NCBI RefSeq assembly: GCF_030463535.1 | Contig: NC_132880.1 | Span: forward strand, 27,037,987-27,101,986 | Source of the DNA: Salminus brasiliensis | Lineage: Eukaryota > Chordata > Actinopteri > Characiformes > Bryconidae | Direction of reading: 5' to 3' | Length of the DNA: 64,000 nt | Part shown: in pieces, positions 13,031-30,169 of the stretch | Layout: the number at the start of each line of letters is the position of its first letter | Numbering within the stretch: position 1 is the first letter of the stretch | The notes under the pieces: model-generated | Told to the model about the DNA's origin: nothing | Seen by the model: the letters and a program-made list of their open reading frames with translations, nothing else | Database searches by the model: none | Program-made: the position numbers and the translations under genes

Positions 13031-13480
13031 CACTATATGTCCAAATATTTGTTGACACACTAAGAATGCATTCAGCTACTTGAAGTTGCAGCTGTTGCTG
13101 ACAGATGGGCAAGTGCACACACACACAGCTTGTCTAGTGCCTGTTAAAAAGTGCTGCCAATAGAATAGGACTCTCTGAAGCGGATAAACCTGCCAGGCGT
13201 GGGCTATAGAGAAGTGTCAAGCCCCCCAGCACTGAGCAGTGGAGTGGAACTAAGGAGTTGGGGATGAGGTGGGGTGATGATCACCCAACATTGTGATCTC
13301 ACTAACGCTCTTGTTGCTAAATGCAATCAAATCCTCACAGCAGTGCTCCACAATCTAGTAGAAAGACTTCCCTGAACAGTAGAGACAATTATTCCAAGAA
13401 GAGCATGAGATGAACTCTTTTCAATAACAATTTAATAACAATGAGTGAGCAGGTGTCCCTATACTTTTGCCCATATAGTG
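13031..13480. mobile_element. Tc1/mariner-type MITE with TA target duplication
   Basis: A 450-bp element beginning CACTATATGTCC and ending GGGCATATAGTG on the complementary reading (right end CCATATAGTG), flanked by TA at 13029-13030 and 13481-13482. The interior keeps short pieces of a longer Tc1-like transposon (GCCAATAGAATAGGACTC; later AACATTGTGATCTCACTAA). Related pieces lie at 52605-52790 and 31765-31985. Confidence 0.8.
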
Positions 13481-13524
13481 TATGGGAATGGGATGGTTTT
13501 TGTGATGAAAAGAAATCTGTATGC

Positions 13525-13935
13525 CCAGCTCTTGACCAACATCGGGTGGGTTTTCAACTGAATTCAATGGCCTAACTGGTCCACCAGCATGATCAGACTG
13601 ACCAGACTGACCAAAGCAGTCAACCAGTAAGGGCAGTAAGGGTAAGGGTTGTCTATTTTGGTCAGTCTGGTCAAAAAGCTTGTTAATAGGCTACTGATTG
13701 CCCAGCTCTTGACCAACATTGGGTAGGTTTTTTGGTCAAGCTGGCCAACCAGCATGATCAGACTGACCAGACTGACCAAAACAGTTAACCAGTAGCCTAT
13801 TAACAAGCTTTTTGACCAGCATAATCATTCAAATTTTTCTTTTTTTTTCTGGGTGACCTTTTTCAACCGGCTTGGACCATTTGAAACCAGCTACCAGCAG
13901 AAGCTGGCCTTGGCCTGCATTTTCCAGCAGGGCAC
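13525..13935. repeat. palindromic/duplicated repeat rich in TGACCA
   Basis: The block GCCCAGCTCTTGACCAACAT occurs at 13529 and again at 13699, each followed by CAGCATGATCAGACTGACC. The segment near 13661-13697 (GTCAAAAAGCTTGTTAATAG) is the reverse complement of 13790-13820. The structure folds on itself and resembles fish MITEs built on ACCAGC/GCTGGT units. A weaker, related AGCTGGT-rich stretch occurs near 43800-43920. Confidence 0.7.
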
Positions 13936-14141
13936 AGTTTTAGTTGTTTGTTTTCAGTGTCCATATCTGTACAGGGGAGTGTTTGGTCTTCTTAAAGCTT
14001 TAAGATTTTTTTTTTTTTTGCTTCAAATGATTTCATTAAAAGGGTGATTTTTGTCTAAACATGCTCTGCTGCACTGCAGGATCTGCGCCAAGCGGCGGCG
14101 AGACTGAGGAGCTCTGACAGACGAAGAACTGCTGTCTGTAG

Positions 14142-14183
14142 CCAATCGCGTGCGTCGTTATGAATACCGCGGGGTCGGCCAAT
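14142..14183 (+). promoter_or_regulatory. psmd4 proximal promoter with two CCAAT boxes
   Basis: CCAAT occurs at 14142-14146 and 14179-14183, 38-79 bp upstream of the start codon, in a GC-rich, CpG-containing, TATA-less stretch. Paired CCAAT boxes (NF-Y sites) are typical of housekeeping and proteasome genes. The transcription start is inferred to lie between the second box and 14221. Confidence 0.6.
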
Positions 14184-14220
14184 CAGCGACGGCGTTGTTG
14201 AGGAGTACAAAGTTTCCAAG

Positions 14221-19891
<5,671 letters not shown>

Positions 19892-19937
19892 AACATTGTA
19901 ACCAAATGATATTGGTAGACAGCCTATTTCATAAAAA

Positions 19938-19943
19938 ATAAAA
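19938..19943 (+). terminator. psmd4 poly(A) signal
   Basis: AATAAA lies 47 bp after the psmd4 stop codon, giving a short 3' UTR as usual for this gene. Confidence 0.7.
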
Positions 19944-20420
19944 TGATTCCCCTCAGAAAAAAAGGTGAGCTCCATAAGTGTTACAGTATACAAGCTTCTA
20001 TAGTGACAGGCTGTAGAGCGAACGAAAGGTTGGGGCACTAAACTTTGTAAAACAGCTTTTGATGCTTACCAATTTGCTGAGAAATTCACAAATTGGTTAC
20101 CTCAAAAGTCACACACAGCTTGCTAACTACTTTTGTTCCTCTCGTGGTCGCTTGCTCTCTTTATGTTCACAGCTGACTTTGTTTATTTCGGTTTCCTTTT
20201 TCTTATTGCCATTAAAGGTTTGGTTTAAGAATAAGAATATTCTTCATTGCTCCTTTTTACCTCGCCATCTGCTGACTGACGTTTGTTTGTGTTCAGGCTG
20301 AAGTAATTCATTTTCCAGAGATTTCCACACTGCTAATAAAGAACAGCATCAACCTTTCTCCTAAATTCCACCCCCTTCCTCCTTCACAAACAAGTCAGTG
20401 CTGGGTATTACTGCTAGGTT

Positions 20421-20426
20421 TTTATT
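20421..20426 (-). terminator. candidate poly(A) signal of the zinc-finger gene
   Basis: AATAAA on the minus strand, about 660 bp after the stop at 21083. The two convergent genes would then end roughly 450 bp apart. Confidence 0.4.
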
Positions 20427-21082
20427 AGACCTTTTCAAAGAATTAACAAAGTTTGTTTCAGGAAAAAGTTTCAGAATGTACTTCTTGGTGAAAAAAAAAA
20501 AAGAAATCTACTATTTTCAAAGGACGCTGTCAGTGTTCCCAAAGTCACCAAGTGCTACAGTGAAATTTGCATCCTTTACTTCACAAGAAGTTTCCACTGC
20601 TTCCATCATGTATTTATGTAGGAATAGCAAATGTAACTTTTTTGTACTGATACAGTATTCAAAGTATGATAAGTTGAAAAAATATATGTCCATGTTGACC
20701 AGGATCGTCATGATATAAAAGCACAGTGTAAAATGTGTAGACAAGACTAACTTTGTAAAGGCACAGGTTTAGGGTCAGGTGCTCTGAACTGAAGTTGCTA
20801 ATGCACTTTATCCATATTTGACAATACATTCTTTTACAATATACAGTAGTGAGGCACAGTAAAGCAGCTCTAAATGATAAATCTGTCTGCTTCTAACAAA
20901 GTTTCCTACTGAGGTGTGTTTCTGTTCAAGCATAGACCACTTTCAGTAGGGTTTAGTTCCAGTGGGTTAGGCTATTTTACCAATGTGGAAACGTTAGCAC
21001 CAGGTAACATCAAACATGCTACGATTATGGGAGTGTAACATTCAGATTTTTGCAGCTACTGAAGATGCTCAGGAACCTAACA

Positions 21083-24000
21083 CTAGTCCCTTACATCAGA
21101 GATATTTTTTTCCATCTGTGGAGTCGGGCACCTATTCCCTAAAGCTCGCAGAAAGTAGTGTTCATGTAATCTGAGAATGCTGCTTGTTTTGTAGAAACAT
21201 TCTTGACATTCAAAGCTTTCATCTAGATCTCCATATAACTCTGACTTTGCAAAGGTGCTTGGGCCATCTAGAAATACAGTAGTTTCCACGAAATGAACTG
21301 CCTGGGTCACAGAATTCGGAATAGAGTTGTCCTCAGCTTTACTGGTTATTGCGCAGCATGTTGGCATGCGGTCATCTGGCAGAGACCGAACAGAAGTAGG
21401 TTCTGGGCCTTGCAAACCCTGAGGTAGGTGTGGTATGTCAGTCTCTGAAGAGGTCTGAGTACTTTCTGGCCTTCGTTGTGAAGGATGTCCACTTACAGGT
21501 GTGCTAATGTTTGGCAAGGCACAGGGACCGCTTGCTGGCAGTGGGTTCTCATCATCAGAGCCCAAGTTCATTGTTATTGGTGGACGTATTCTTGAGAGAC
21601 TGGGCATCACATAGAGCTTGTCTGGATGGGGGTAACTGTAAAGGCTCTTGTCATTTGGGACGGCGTCAAGATTAAGAGTAGATATTAGAGGCCTGGTAGT
21701 AGAAGGAAGTGTGTGAGCTTTCCCTCGTGACATAGACAGGGTGGGTTCATTGATACAGGCCGGAGAGACTTGGCGTCTAAAATGACACGTCTGATGCGCA
21801 TAGAGTAGATCCCCAGTCGAGAAGCTTGCCGTACATCTCTTGCACTTGTGTGGAAAGGCCAAGGGCTCTGACGGAATATCAGGGAGGGGAAGACCAAGGG
21901 AGGTACTGTGAGTTTTCAAATGTTCCAGAAAAATTTTGTTGTTTGTGAAGGACCGTTCACATGAGAGACACTGATGAGAAACCGCACCGTTGTGTAGGCG
22001 ACTGTGCTTGAGCAAGTTTCTCAAGTTACTGAAGGTCTTTGCACAAACCTCACACTGCAAGACTCTCGATGGTTTATGAACTTCACACTGGTGAGCATGC
22101 AGACCTTCTTCATGAACAAAGGTTTCAGGACAGAGAGGACAGGCCAAAGGTCTCTCCCCTGCATGGTTCAACATATGGTCTTTATAGGAGCCAAAGAAGC
22201 GGAACTGGAGGCTGCACTGTGAGCAAGAATAGCAACGGCCTTTCCCGCAGTGAATTCTTTGGTGCAACCAAAGTCTGTTCCACCTCTCAAAGGTCTGCCC
22301 ACAGTGTCCACAAACATGTCTGAAACCAGGGGCATGCGACTGCACATGGGCGCGTAAACTCCTGTATTGTTTGAAGCGCCGGCCACAGCGCGAGCACTGA
22401 AATCTCCAGAGACTTGGGGAGATTTCGGTGCACTCCAGAGAGTCATCTGAGGAGACGCAGGTTATCACAGACGGAGTGGGGGACGGGGGACCAACGTCTT
22501 GCAAAGGTGAAGCCTCCATAACCTCAGACGTTTGAAGAGTAAGGTGTCCGGTCCTTTGTGAAGGATTACCGGGAGTCTGGGAATTCTCTTTAGGCTTACC
22601 AGCATCTGTCACGGGCCAGCTTTTGCTTTCGGAAGTCGGAAGTAAAGAACCAGAGCAGCTATGGTATGAATTTCTCCGGAAAGTGGAAGCGTAGCTTTGG
22701 GCCTTGTTGTGAAAGATTTGAAAAAGCGATGCACCACAAGCCGTTTCTTCCCCACTTGACTGACAGCACACCCTACAATGCACACTAACCTCAGAATCCT
22801 TCTCGTAACTCTGCCCACAAGCAAAGCAAAGATATGGTGGTAACTTTGTGTGGGTCTGAAGGTGGAGAGTGTACTGGCACCACTTCCGATAGAGTTGTCT
22901 GCATATCCGGCATTTGAAGAAAACAGGTGTGTTCACTTGACCATCAACTCCTTGACTCACTAGAAAGCCTTCAATGTCCCCGTTGTTGTCCCCATCTAAT
23001 TCTCCTTTTATGCTGCATTGCTTGGTTACTTGATGCACTCGAAGCTCAGCAAGGTCACGAAAGGCATGGGCGCAGTTAGAACAAGAAAAAGGAGTCTCCC
23101 CGGCGTGCTCTCGGGAGTGCTTCTTCAGTGCCTTCAGTCCATTAAACCCTTTAGCGCAAACGGCACACGCGTATGGTTTAACAGGCCAGTGTGTTCTCTC
23201 ATGGATCAAGAGGCGTGAAGACTTCTCAAACTGCCTCCCACAGGTCCTACAGGACAGAGGCCCCTCGCGCTTATGCACTTTCAACCTACAAGAGTTGGGA
23301 AAGTTTTCCTCGCAGGTCTTGCAAACTAGACTGCTGTCACTTTGTACTTCGAGAGATGTGCTGGACCGTTTGCGATGGCCTTGATGCAACTCCTGGATGT
23401 GGATCTTAAAATGGGCTAGCAAGCAGTTTTTATGGGAGAATTTTTTACTGCAGCACGGACAACAAAGGGTAACCGTCTGGGTGTGGATTTTTCTGTGAGA
23501 TTTTAGGTTGGAGAGTTGAGCAAAGTTCTTGCCGCAAACTTTGCACCGGTAGGGTTTTTCGCCGGTATGAATACGCTGATGAATGGCGTATGCTGAGATA
23601 TGCCGGAAATATTGACCACAGTACTTACAAACAATACATTTCTTTGCTGATTCTTTGGACAGGGATTCCACTCGCTTGTTCTTAACATCAGCCTCCACAA
23701 TGCATGGGCCTTTGTTTAGTGTTGCTATGCAGTCTGCATTGCAATCCTGTGTAAATGCATTCACCTTCTCACTTGCAAAATTCTGGAGTGGCGCGTCCTC
23801 ACTGGCAACTTTTAGTCTAGATGAGGAGTTTTCCTTCCCTGCTTCAACACCTGTCCTTACGGCTTTCTCTAAACTTTCTTGCTTACGTTTTTTATCACAA
23901 ATCGCATCACTGGAGTAAAATTCGGTGGTATTCAGAAACGCCTCCAGAGCCAATTCAAAAGCCGATTTTCTCTCTTTTTTACCCCACCTTGCCTCACATT

Positions 24001-27000
24001 CCCTCCCCTTCACATCTCTGTCCTTCGACTCCGGAGATACGTTAGTATACAGAGCAAAGTGGACTTCTTCAACCGCTGTCCGCGGTAGCGTCTTCCTCTT
24101 ATCTGCACAATAATGTTCTGCTGAACTGATTTTGACATCGCTCAAACTGCGTTGCTCGTTAGGTGAATCAGTTTTGAGTGGACCTTCAAAGCAGTCCAAG
24201 AATTTGCCAGTTTCACTTGGCTCTTGCTGCCTTAACGCCGTCCTTTTGGACGCCTGTCTGGTGTCTGGTTCCGACATTTTCCTCTTAGTTTTTAGTTTTT
24301 TAGGTGTTTGCTTTAAACTGTGTCTGATTTGGTCACATTTTTCCTCTAGTATTTCTGCATGGCTACTCATCATCACTGTACTTGAGCAATTCTTCATAGG
24401 TTCTGGGTCTGCAACCAAAGCCTGATCGCAGATAATCACCTTGTGGTCGAGTTTTCTCCTTTTGGGAGAGACCTTTTTCTTAGACGTTTTAAGGTGGGGG
24501 CTACGCAGGGTGTGAGGAACTGACTGACAGCTGTTCATAAGGCCACAGCTACTCTTAGGCAGAGGAGTGTTGGATTTCTTTGTGCCCCTTTTTTTCTTTT
24601 TGTGCTTTCGTGGTTTCCTTGGAATTAATGAATTGGGGTCAACTGCTGCAGTATGACCACATTTTTGGAGCCTTCTGACACTGCCTAGGGTAAACCTCGA
24701 CAGTCTCCTGGAGTGCCTCACACTCAACACATATAAATTGCGTAGCTGCAATTTGGACATCTTGCCCTTCTTCTTTGTATGAGTCCGAAGACCTTGTGGC
24801 TTTGAAGTCCTGCGTTCCGCTGTTTGCGCTGCACTGGCTCCTGATCGTTTAGACTGCCTATGCTTTTTTGGTGGTTTTCCAAACAACCTTTTCCGACCAC
24901 CGTCAAAAGCATTAGAGGTAAAATGTCTACTTTCCACAGAGTCAACGGTAGCTACAGAACGGGTGAGAATTGTCTGCTCATGCTCAGGACACAGGTCTGA
25001 GGACACCGTGCCGATACTGGAATGGGTTGGCATACTGCCATCATTTTGTTTTGTGCACAGAGGTTTTCCAGAGGAGTCCACGGATACCTCAGTTTGTTCC
25101 TCTGCCTTTACTTCCTCCCTAACTAAATCTATAGGACGATAATTTTGAGAGATTTCTTGCGGATCTTGGGCAGTCATATTTTCTGACGTTTCCTGAACAA
25201 CTGATAACAGTTTGGTCAATTTCTGTTGCTTCCCTTTTCTAAAGGAACGACCAGTCCTTTTTCTCCTGATGACACAAGCTTTAATGCTCTTGAGACAATC
25301 CATTTTTTGGATTTCCACCTTAACAAGTTTGGGGGATTGGTCCTTAAGAGGCACATTTCCACAACCACTAACAGGAAATTCACCATGAGGGAATGTATCA
25401 GGTTCTAGCTTAACACTTTGATAAGACTGTGTTTTAGAGGTAGATCCTTCTTGATGCTTGAGCTTCTTTAAATAGTCTTTAGCTTTTTCTGGTTCGGTTT
25501 TAACGTCAGACACAGGTTGAAATGTATTCTGCAATTCACTGGAAGTGAATGTATTTTCGGGAGACAAGCAAGCATCATCTATTCTAGAATTCGCTGTGAT
25601 TTCGCTGTGAGGCTTTTTTACTTTCTGGTTGACTTCTTTCCCTTTCAGCCCAAATCTTTGTTCTTTCGCTGTTTTCAAAATACTCAGATCCTCCAAATCT
25701 GGTGTCTTGACTATTCCTTGAGGTACATCCGATCTATGTAAATTTGATTGCACAATAGTGGAAGCTTGTGGTCTTTGCACAGGGGTTTTCTTTAGCTTCT
25801 TTAAGTTTCTTGCCTTCTTTAGAGTATTTGAAACACTACATACATTCATTTGCACCTCGGATTTGGCTTGACTTGTTGCATTGATGCTTTTAGCATCTTT
25901 GTAGGAATACCTAGAACGTGGATTCTGGACATCTGGGGTTGACTGAACTTTTTCAAACAGAAAATCAGAAGATGAAATGCCGGTGTTTGATACAACTGAG
26001 CATTTCGGAGTACTGCTCGATGGTGGCATTGTGTTTTTTGAGTTTTTCCTGTTCTGAAATGTTTTGATGGTATTTTGTGAGCTTAGACTTTTGTCTGAGC
26101 TTGAATCTGAGCAACATGGACTGAAACTGAGATCTAATGACTTAGAAATGTCACAAGGAGGAGGCTTCTCCTCCACATTACTAGTTACATGACTGCTCGT
26201 TTTGCTTTTAGCTTTCTTCGCATAAGATTTGGCCTTTACAGACCCCTGCGCATCAGACATTGGAACCGAAGAAAGACGATCTTGGCTGACCGCAGACGGC
26301 CTGTTTCTTTTTTTGTGGCTTTCAGACTGCAAGCTTTCGGGCACAGGGTCCTTACTAACATGAACAGCGTTTTCTGTTGATATCTGATGCTTAATTCCAC
26401 TTTGCTCTTCATCTTTTTCTTCTTTCTCGGTCAAAGCAATAGCACTACATTTTTGTGCTGTGGTTCGGCTCTTAACCGCGCCAAGTAGTTGCTCCTCTGG
26501 TAGGTGGGATGCCTGTGGCGATCCACAACTTTTAACTGACTGGTCACAAGAAGTGTTCAGCATTTGGCCATTTTCTTTGTCTGGTACCAATTTCCTTTTC
26601 TTTGTTTTTCGTGTTTTTTTTCTTGTGCACTTTCTTGGGACCTCAGTAGCAGGACAAACTCCTTCATATTCAGCATTACCTTCCTTTTTTAGTGATAAGC
26701 TCTCAAGAGTAGTCTTAGAACTGTAATCACTGCTTTCTGTACTTTTGCAGGTGATCTTTTGGGATTGGCCATGCCCATTTTTGTGAGAATCAGGTTGAGG
26801 AAATTCATGAGTATTACTGTGGACTATTGTTTTCCTTGGAGATCTTTCCAGTATGTTTGACATTTGTGGTGGGTCTTCAGTAATCTGACTTGCTGAGTCC
26901 TGGAACAGAGTGTGTTCCTGAGCTATGCTGTGAGATGGCTGAAGACTACAGACATTAGCTATTTCTTCACTGTGACTAAATGAAGCTGTTTCCCTTTTGT

Positions 27001-30000
27001 TTGGCATTATTTGTTTTTTCACCTCCTCCTGAGGACTTCCAACAGCAGAGCAGACAGGGCGACGGGTTGATGTAGCTTCTTTTGCTGGTGTGCACTCAGC
27101 ATTTGATGTCATCCTGAAGGATCCATCTTGTCTAGGAGGTAGATTAGAGGCTTCACATTCAACTGCAGGCTCATTTGTATTGTCTGTTCCAAGCTGAAAG
27201 GGCTCTGTAGATTTCAGTGTCGGGGTAGGAGAGGCCACATGGCAAAGGTTATGTACAAGGTTCTTCAGCTTACTGACAGAGGTAGATGAACATACAGAGC
27301 TTGGTTCAGCAGAGGCACTGTTAAAGCTGTTGGAGAGGAAATGTTGTGAGCCACCTTTACTTGCTCGCTCAGTAATGGTTGAGCACTGTGTTTCTCCCTT
27401 TATAACCAATCCTTTGTGTGGCACACCAGCTTCCTGATTTTCTGTATTGCTAAGATTATTCTTCATTCCTGAGCCAATACGTTCATGTTGACCCTTTGGA
27501 TCAACAGCAGTGTGTACATTTGGGCTATGTTCAAAGTTTAGTCTTTGGGTCACTTGAAACTTCACATTCTGGCAAGATGCATGGAAATCATTAGGGAGTG
27601 TTGCATTATTGAATCCACAAAGCTTAGTCTGGCTGTCCACAGAGCTTCTAGAGCCAACATCTTCATAAGCATTAGCATGTTCCTTATGTGCCTGTCTCAA
27701 CAAGGGAGCAGCTGATGACAATGTGCCCTCTCTGTTCCCACTGATGTCTGATGAGGCTGAAGGAATCATAGACGTATGTTTAACTAAACTTTCAGATTGC
27801 CTTTCCATGACTGGATGTGATTCTAAAAGACCTGAAACTTCTTTCTGTTCTGTAGATACATGTGGCTCCACTGAAGAAATATCAAGGATATTGTGCCGCT
27901 TGAGTGTCCTAGAGGTAACTCTTTTGAGTACCTGGTCATCCATTGAGGAGACATCAGTCAAGGAATTCACCTCCTGGAAACGAAAAAAAGAAATACAAAC
28001 ACTACATTTGTCTTATTTTTCATGGCTTCTTTTAAAGCGATTTATATATTTTAGCAAAAAAAACTTACCATCAGGCTGACTTCCTGATTCGATCCAACAG
28101 GAGATACCTTAGTGCCATCAGATAGAACATTAACAGATGACTCTTGATTACCATTCATCTCTCCTGTCTTGGATTTTTCATGGCCATTTGGCCATTTGTG
28201 ATCTCCAGAACCAAAGTGGCCCTTCACATGTTCCATTCCTCTAGTCTCAGCATGAGGTTCTTGGTAAACCATCGGGGTTCTACGGGAGAGATCCTGTCCT
28301 AATCCATTACTCATCTCTAAAGCTTCTTTAATAACAGACATCCAGTTGGAAGAGCTGCCCTTTTCCATGTTCTGGTTCTGTTAAATAAAACACAGTCATC
28401 TTTTTTTTCCAAAGAAAATGGAGATTTAGTTTAGTTAATAGTTTAGTTAATAGTTTAGTTAATAAGAACAGCTGGACATACAGTGGTGCTTGAATGTTTG
28501 GGAAGCCTTTAGATTTTTCTAAATGTCTGCATAAATTTGGCCTAAAACTCCCCCCCTCCAACACAAGTCCTAAAAGTAGATAAGGAGAAACAAATCAAAC
28601 AAATGAGACAACATATTAGACTTATTAGGTAATTCATTAATTGAGGAAAATGATCCAATTTTGCTTTTATGTGAGTTCCAAAAGTATGTGAACCTTTAGA
28701 ATTAGCAGATCATTTGAGAGTGAAATTAGAGTGAAAGTGTTTTCAATTAATGGAATGACAATCAGGTGTGACTAGGCACCCTGTTTTATGTAAAGAAGAG
28801 GGATATGGCTGATTTTAACAACATGTTTGTGGAAGTGTATCATGGCACAAACAAAGGAGATTTTTGACGAACACAGAAGCACAGTTGTTGTTGGAGAAGG
28901 TTTCAAAACCACCTTTAAGGCATTTGGACACCACCAATCCAGTCAGATAGATTGTGTACAAATGGAGGAAATGCAAGACCATTATTACTCTTCCCAGGAA
29001 TGGGAAGCAAGGCGTGTAATAGTACGCAATGTCACAGAGGAACCCAAGGTAACTTCAAAGCACCTAAAGGACTTTGCCACACAGCCACCATGACCATAAA
29101 CACTCAAGTCATTCTACCAAAGAATAGTTAAATGGTGTTGGAATAGCCAAGTCCTGACAATCCAATACAAATGTTGTAGAAGGACCTAAAGCAAGCAGTT
29201 CATAAGGGGAAAAAAACCCACAAACATAACAGAGCTAAAGCTGTTTTGTACAGAGGGATGGGCTAAAATTCAGATGTGCAGGACTAATCAACAGTTAGAA
29301 ATGTTTCACTGCAGTTATTGCTGCACACCAGATACTGAAAGCAAAGGTTAACATACTTTTGCCACTCACAAATATGTAATACTGGATCATACCTAATATT
29401 TTTGTCTAATTTGTTTTATTTGGTTCTCCTGCTCTACTTTTAGGACTCGTGTGAAAATCTGATGAAGTTTTAGGTCAGATTTAGGCAAAAATATAGAAAA
29501 TTCTAAAGGGTTAATAAACTTTCAAGCACCAAGGAAGTCGTGATTTACCTTTTCTTGGCCCAGTATATGTGATGCTGTAGTTGATGCTGTAGTTAAATGG
29601 TCATTCACAAGATTGTATCCTTCCTTCCTTTCTCCATAATCCTCTGAATCATGATCCATGTTGGATCTCGTGGGACGATGAATGACTGGGTAACAGTGTA
29701 CTGAATCTTCAGCAGTTCCTGAAGGAATTCCTTGGCAATTAGGAGGAAAAGCCTTTGAGGCACAACAGGTGTATGATGATACATTTCCAGCAGACTGAAT
29801 GTCACTCATCATGTCTGGCTCCTGAAATGAAACAGTGTTTTAGGTTTTAAGTGAAAGATTTAAAGCCGCCTGAAGCTAAGGGTACTGAGTATTCATAAAG
29901 ACACTTCAACATACCTTCTGCTCCGATGCATGTGGCCAAATGGTGTGAGAGATGGTTTTTGATTCTTCTCCATAATTAACACAAGTGGTTTCTTCTCCAT

Positions 30001-30142
30001 GATGTTCAGAACCATTATTAGCGATAGCCAATCCTTGGCATTCCTGTGGAGTTTTAGACCCATGTACCACTTCATTGCTATAATCCCCGTGGGCATTCCA
30101 TGGCGGGTACTTGCCATTCATACTTTCAGAAATCTGGTTCAT
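21083..30142 (-). CDS. large C2H2 zinc-finger protein (about 2566 aa), family unassigned
   Basis: Coding exons on the minus strand: 30142-29915, 29821-29549, 28377-28069 and 27973-21083. All junctions are canonical and phase 0, giving 2566 aa. The first ~1700 residues are low-complexity, Ser/Lys-rich and presumably disordered, with basic clusters (RKKTRKTKKRKL; KPRKHKKKKRGTKK) that could act as nuclear signals. About 17 C2H2 fingers follow, some degenerate, in two groups near residues 1715-2015 and 2125-2335, including a classical HTGEKPYRC linker. A last imperfect finger (CQECFYKT...HEHYF) lies near the C-terminus. Probably a nuclear DNA-binding regulator. In mammals the gene beside PSMD4 is ZNF687, but I see no specific similarity, so no symbol is given. 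An in-frame TAA upstream of the ATG at 30142 supports this start. Confidence 0.88.
28481..29533 (+). mobile_element. Tc1-like transposon filling an intron of the zinc-finger gene
   Basis: The left end CAGTGGTGCTTGAATG matches the reverse complement of the right end (TTCAAGCACCA at 29521-29531). The similarity extends inward for about 80 bp, including TTTAGA.TTTTCTA and the CCTAAAAGTAGA box. TA precedes the left end; the right terminal bases are lost. Inside are decayed transposase pieces: a start-proximal segment near 28827-29090 and a C-terminal segment near 29100-29360, with the middle deleted. It is inserted antisense to the host gene, between the donor at 29548 and the acceptor at 28378. 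Confidence 0.88.
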
Positions 30143-30147
30143 ATGGC

Positions 30148-30165
30148 CTAGCTCTTAATTTCCAT
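30148..30165 (-). other. five-codon upstream ORF before the zinc-finger start
   Basis: On the minus strand the exon begins right after a CAG acceptor with ATG and reads MEIKS then TAG, stopping 5 bases before the main ATG at 30142. It is in a different frame. Such a short uORF could tune translation by reinitiation. That role is inferred; only the reading frame is seen. Confidence 0.5.
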
Positions 30166-30169
30166 CTGC

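Noticed and set aside
28827-29093. 88-codon frame in the zinc-finger intron
   Set aside because: It is the decayed start of a Tc1-like transposase, lacking the catalytic core; described as part of the mobile element.
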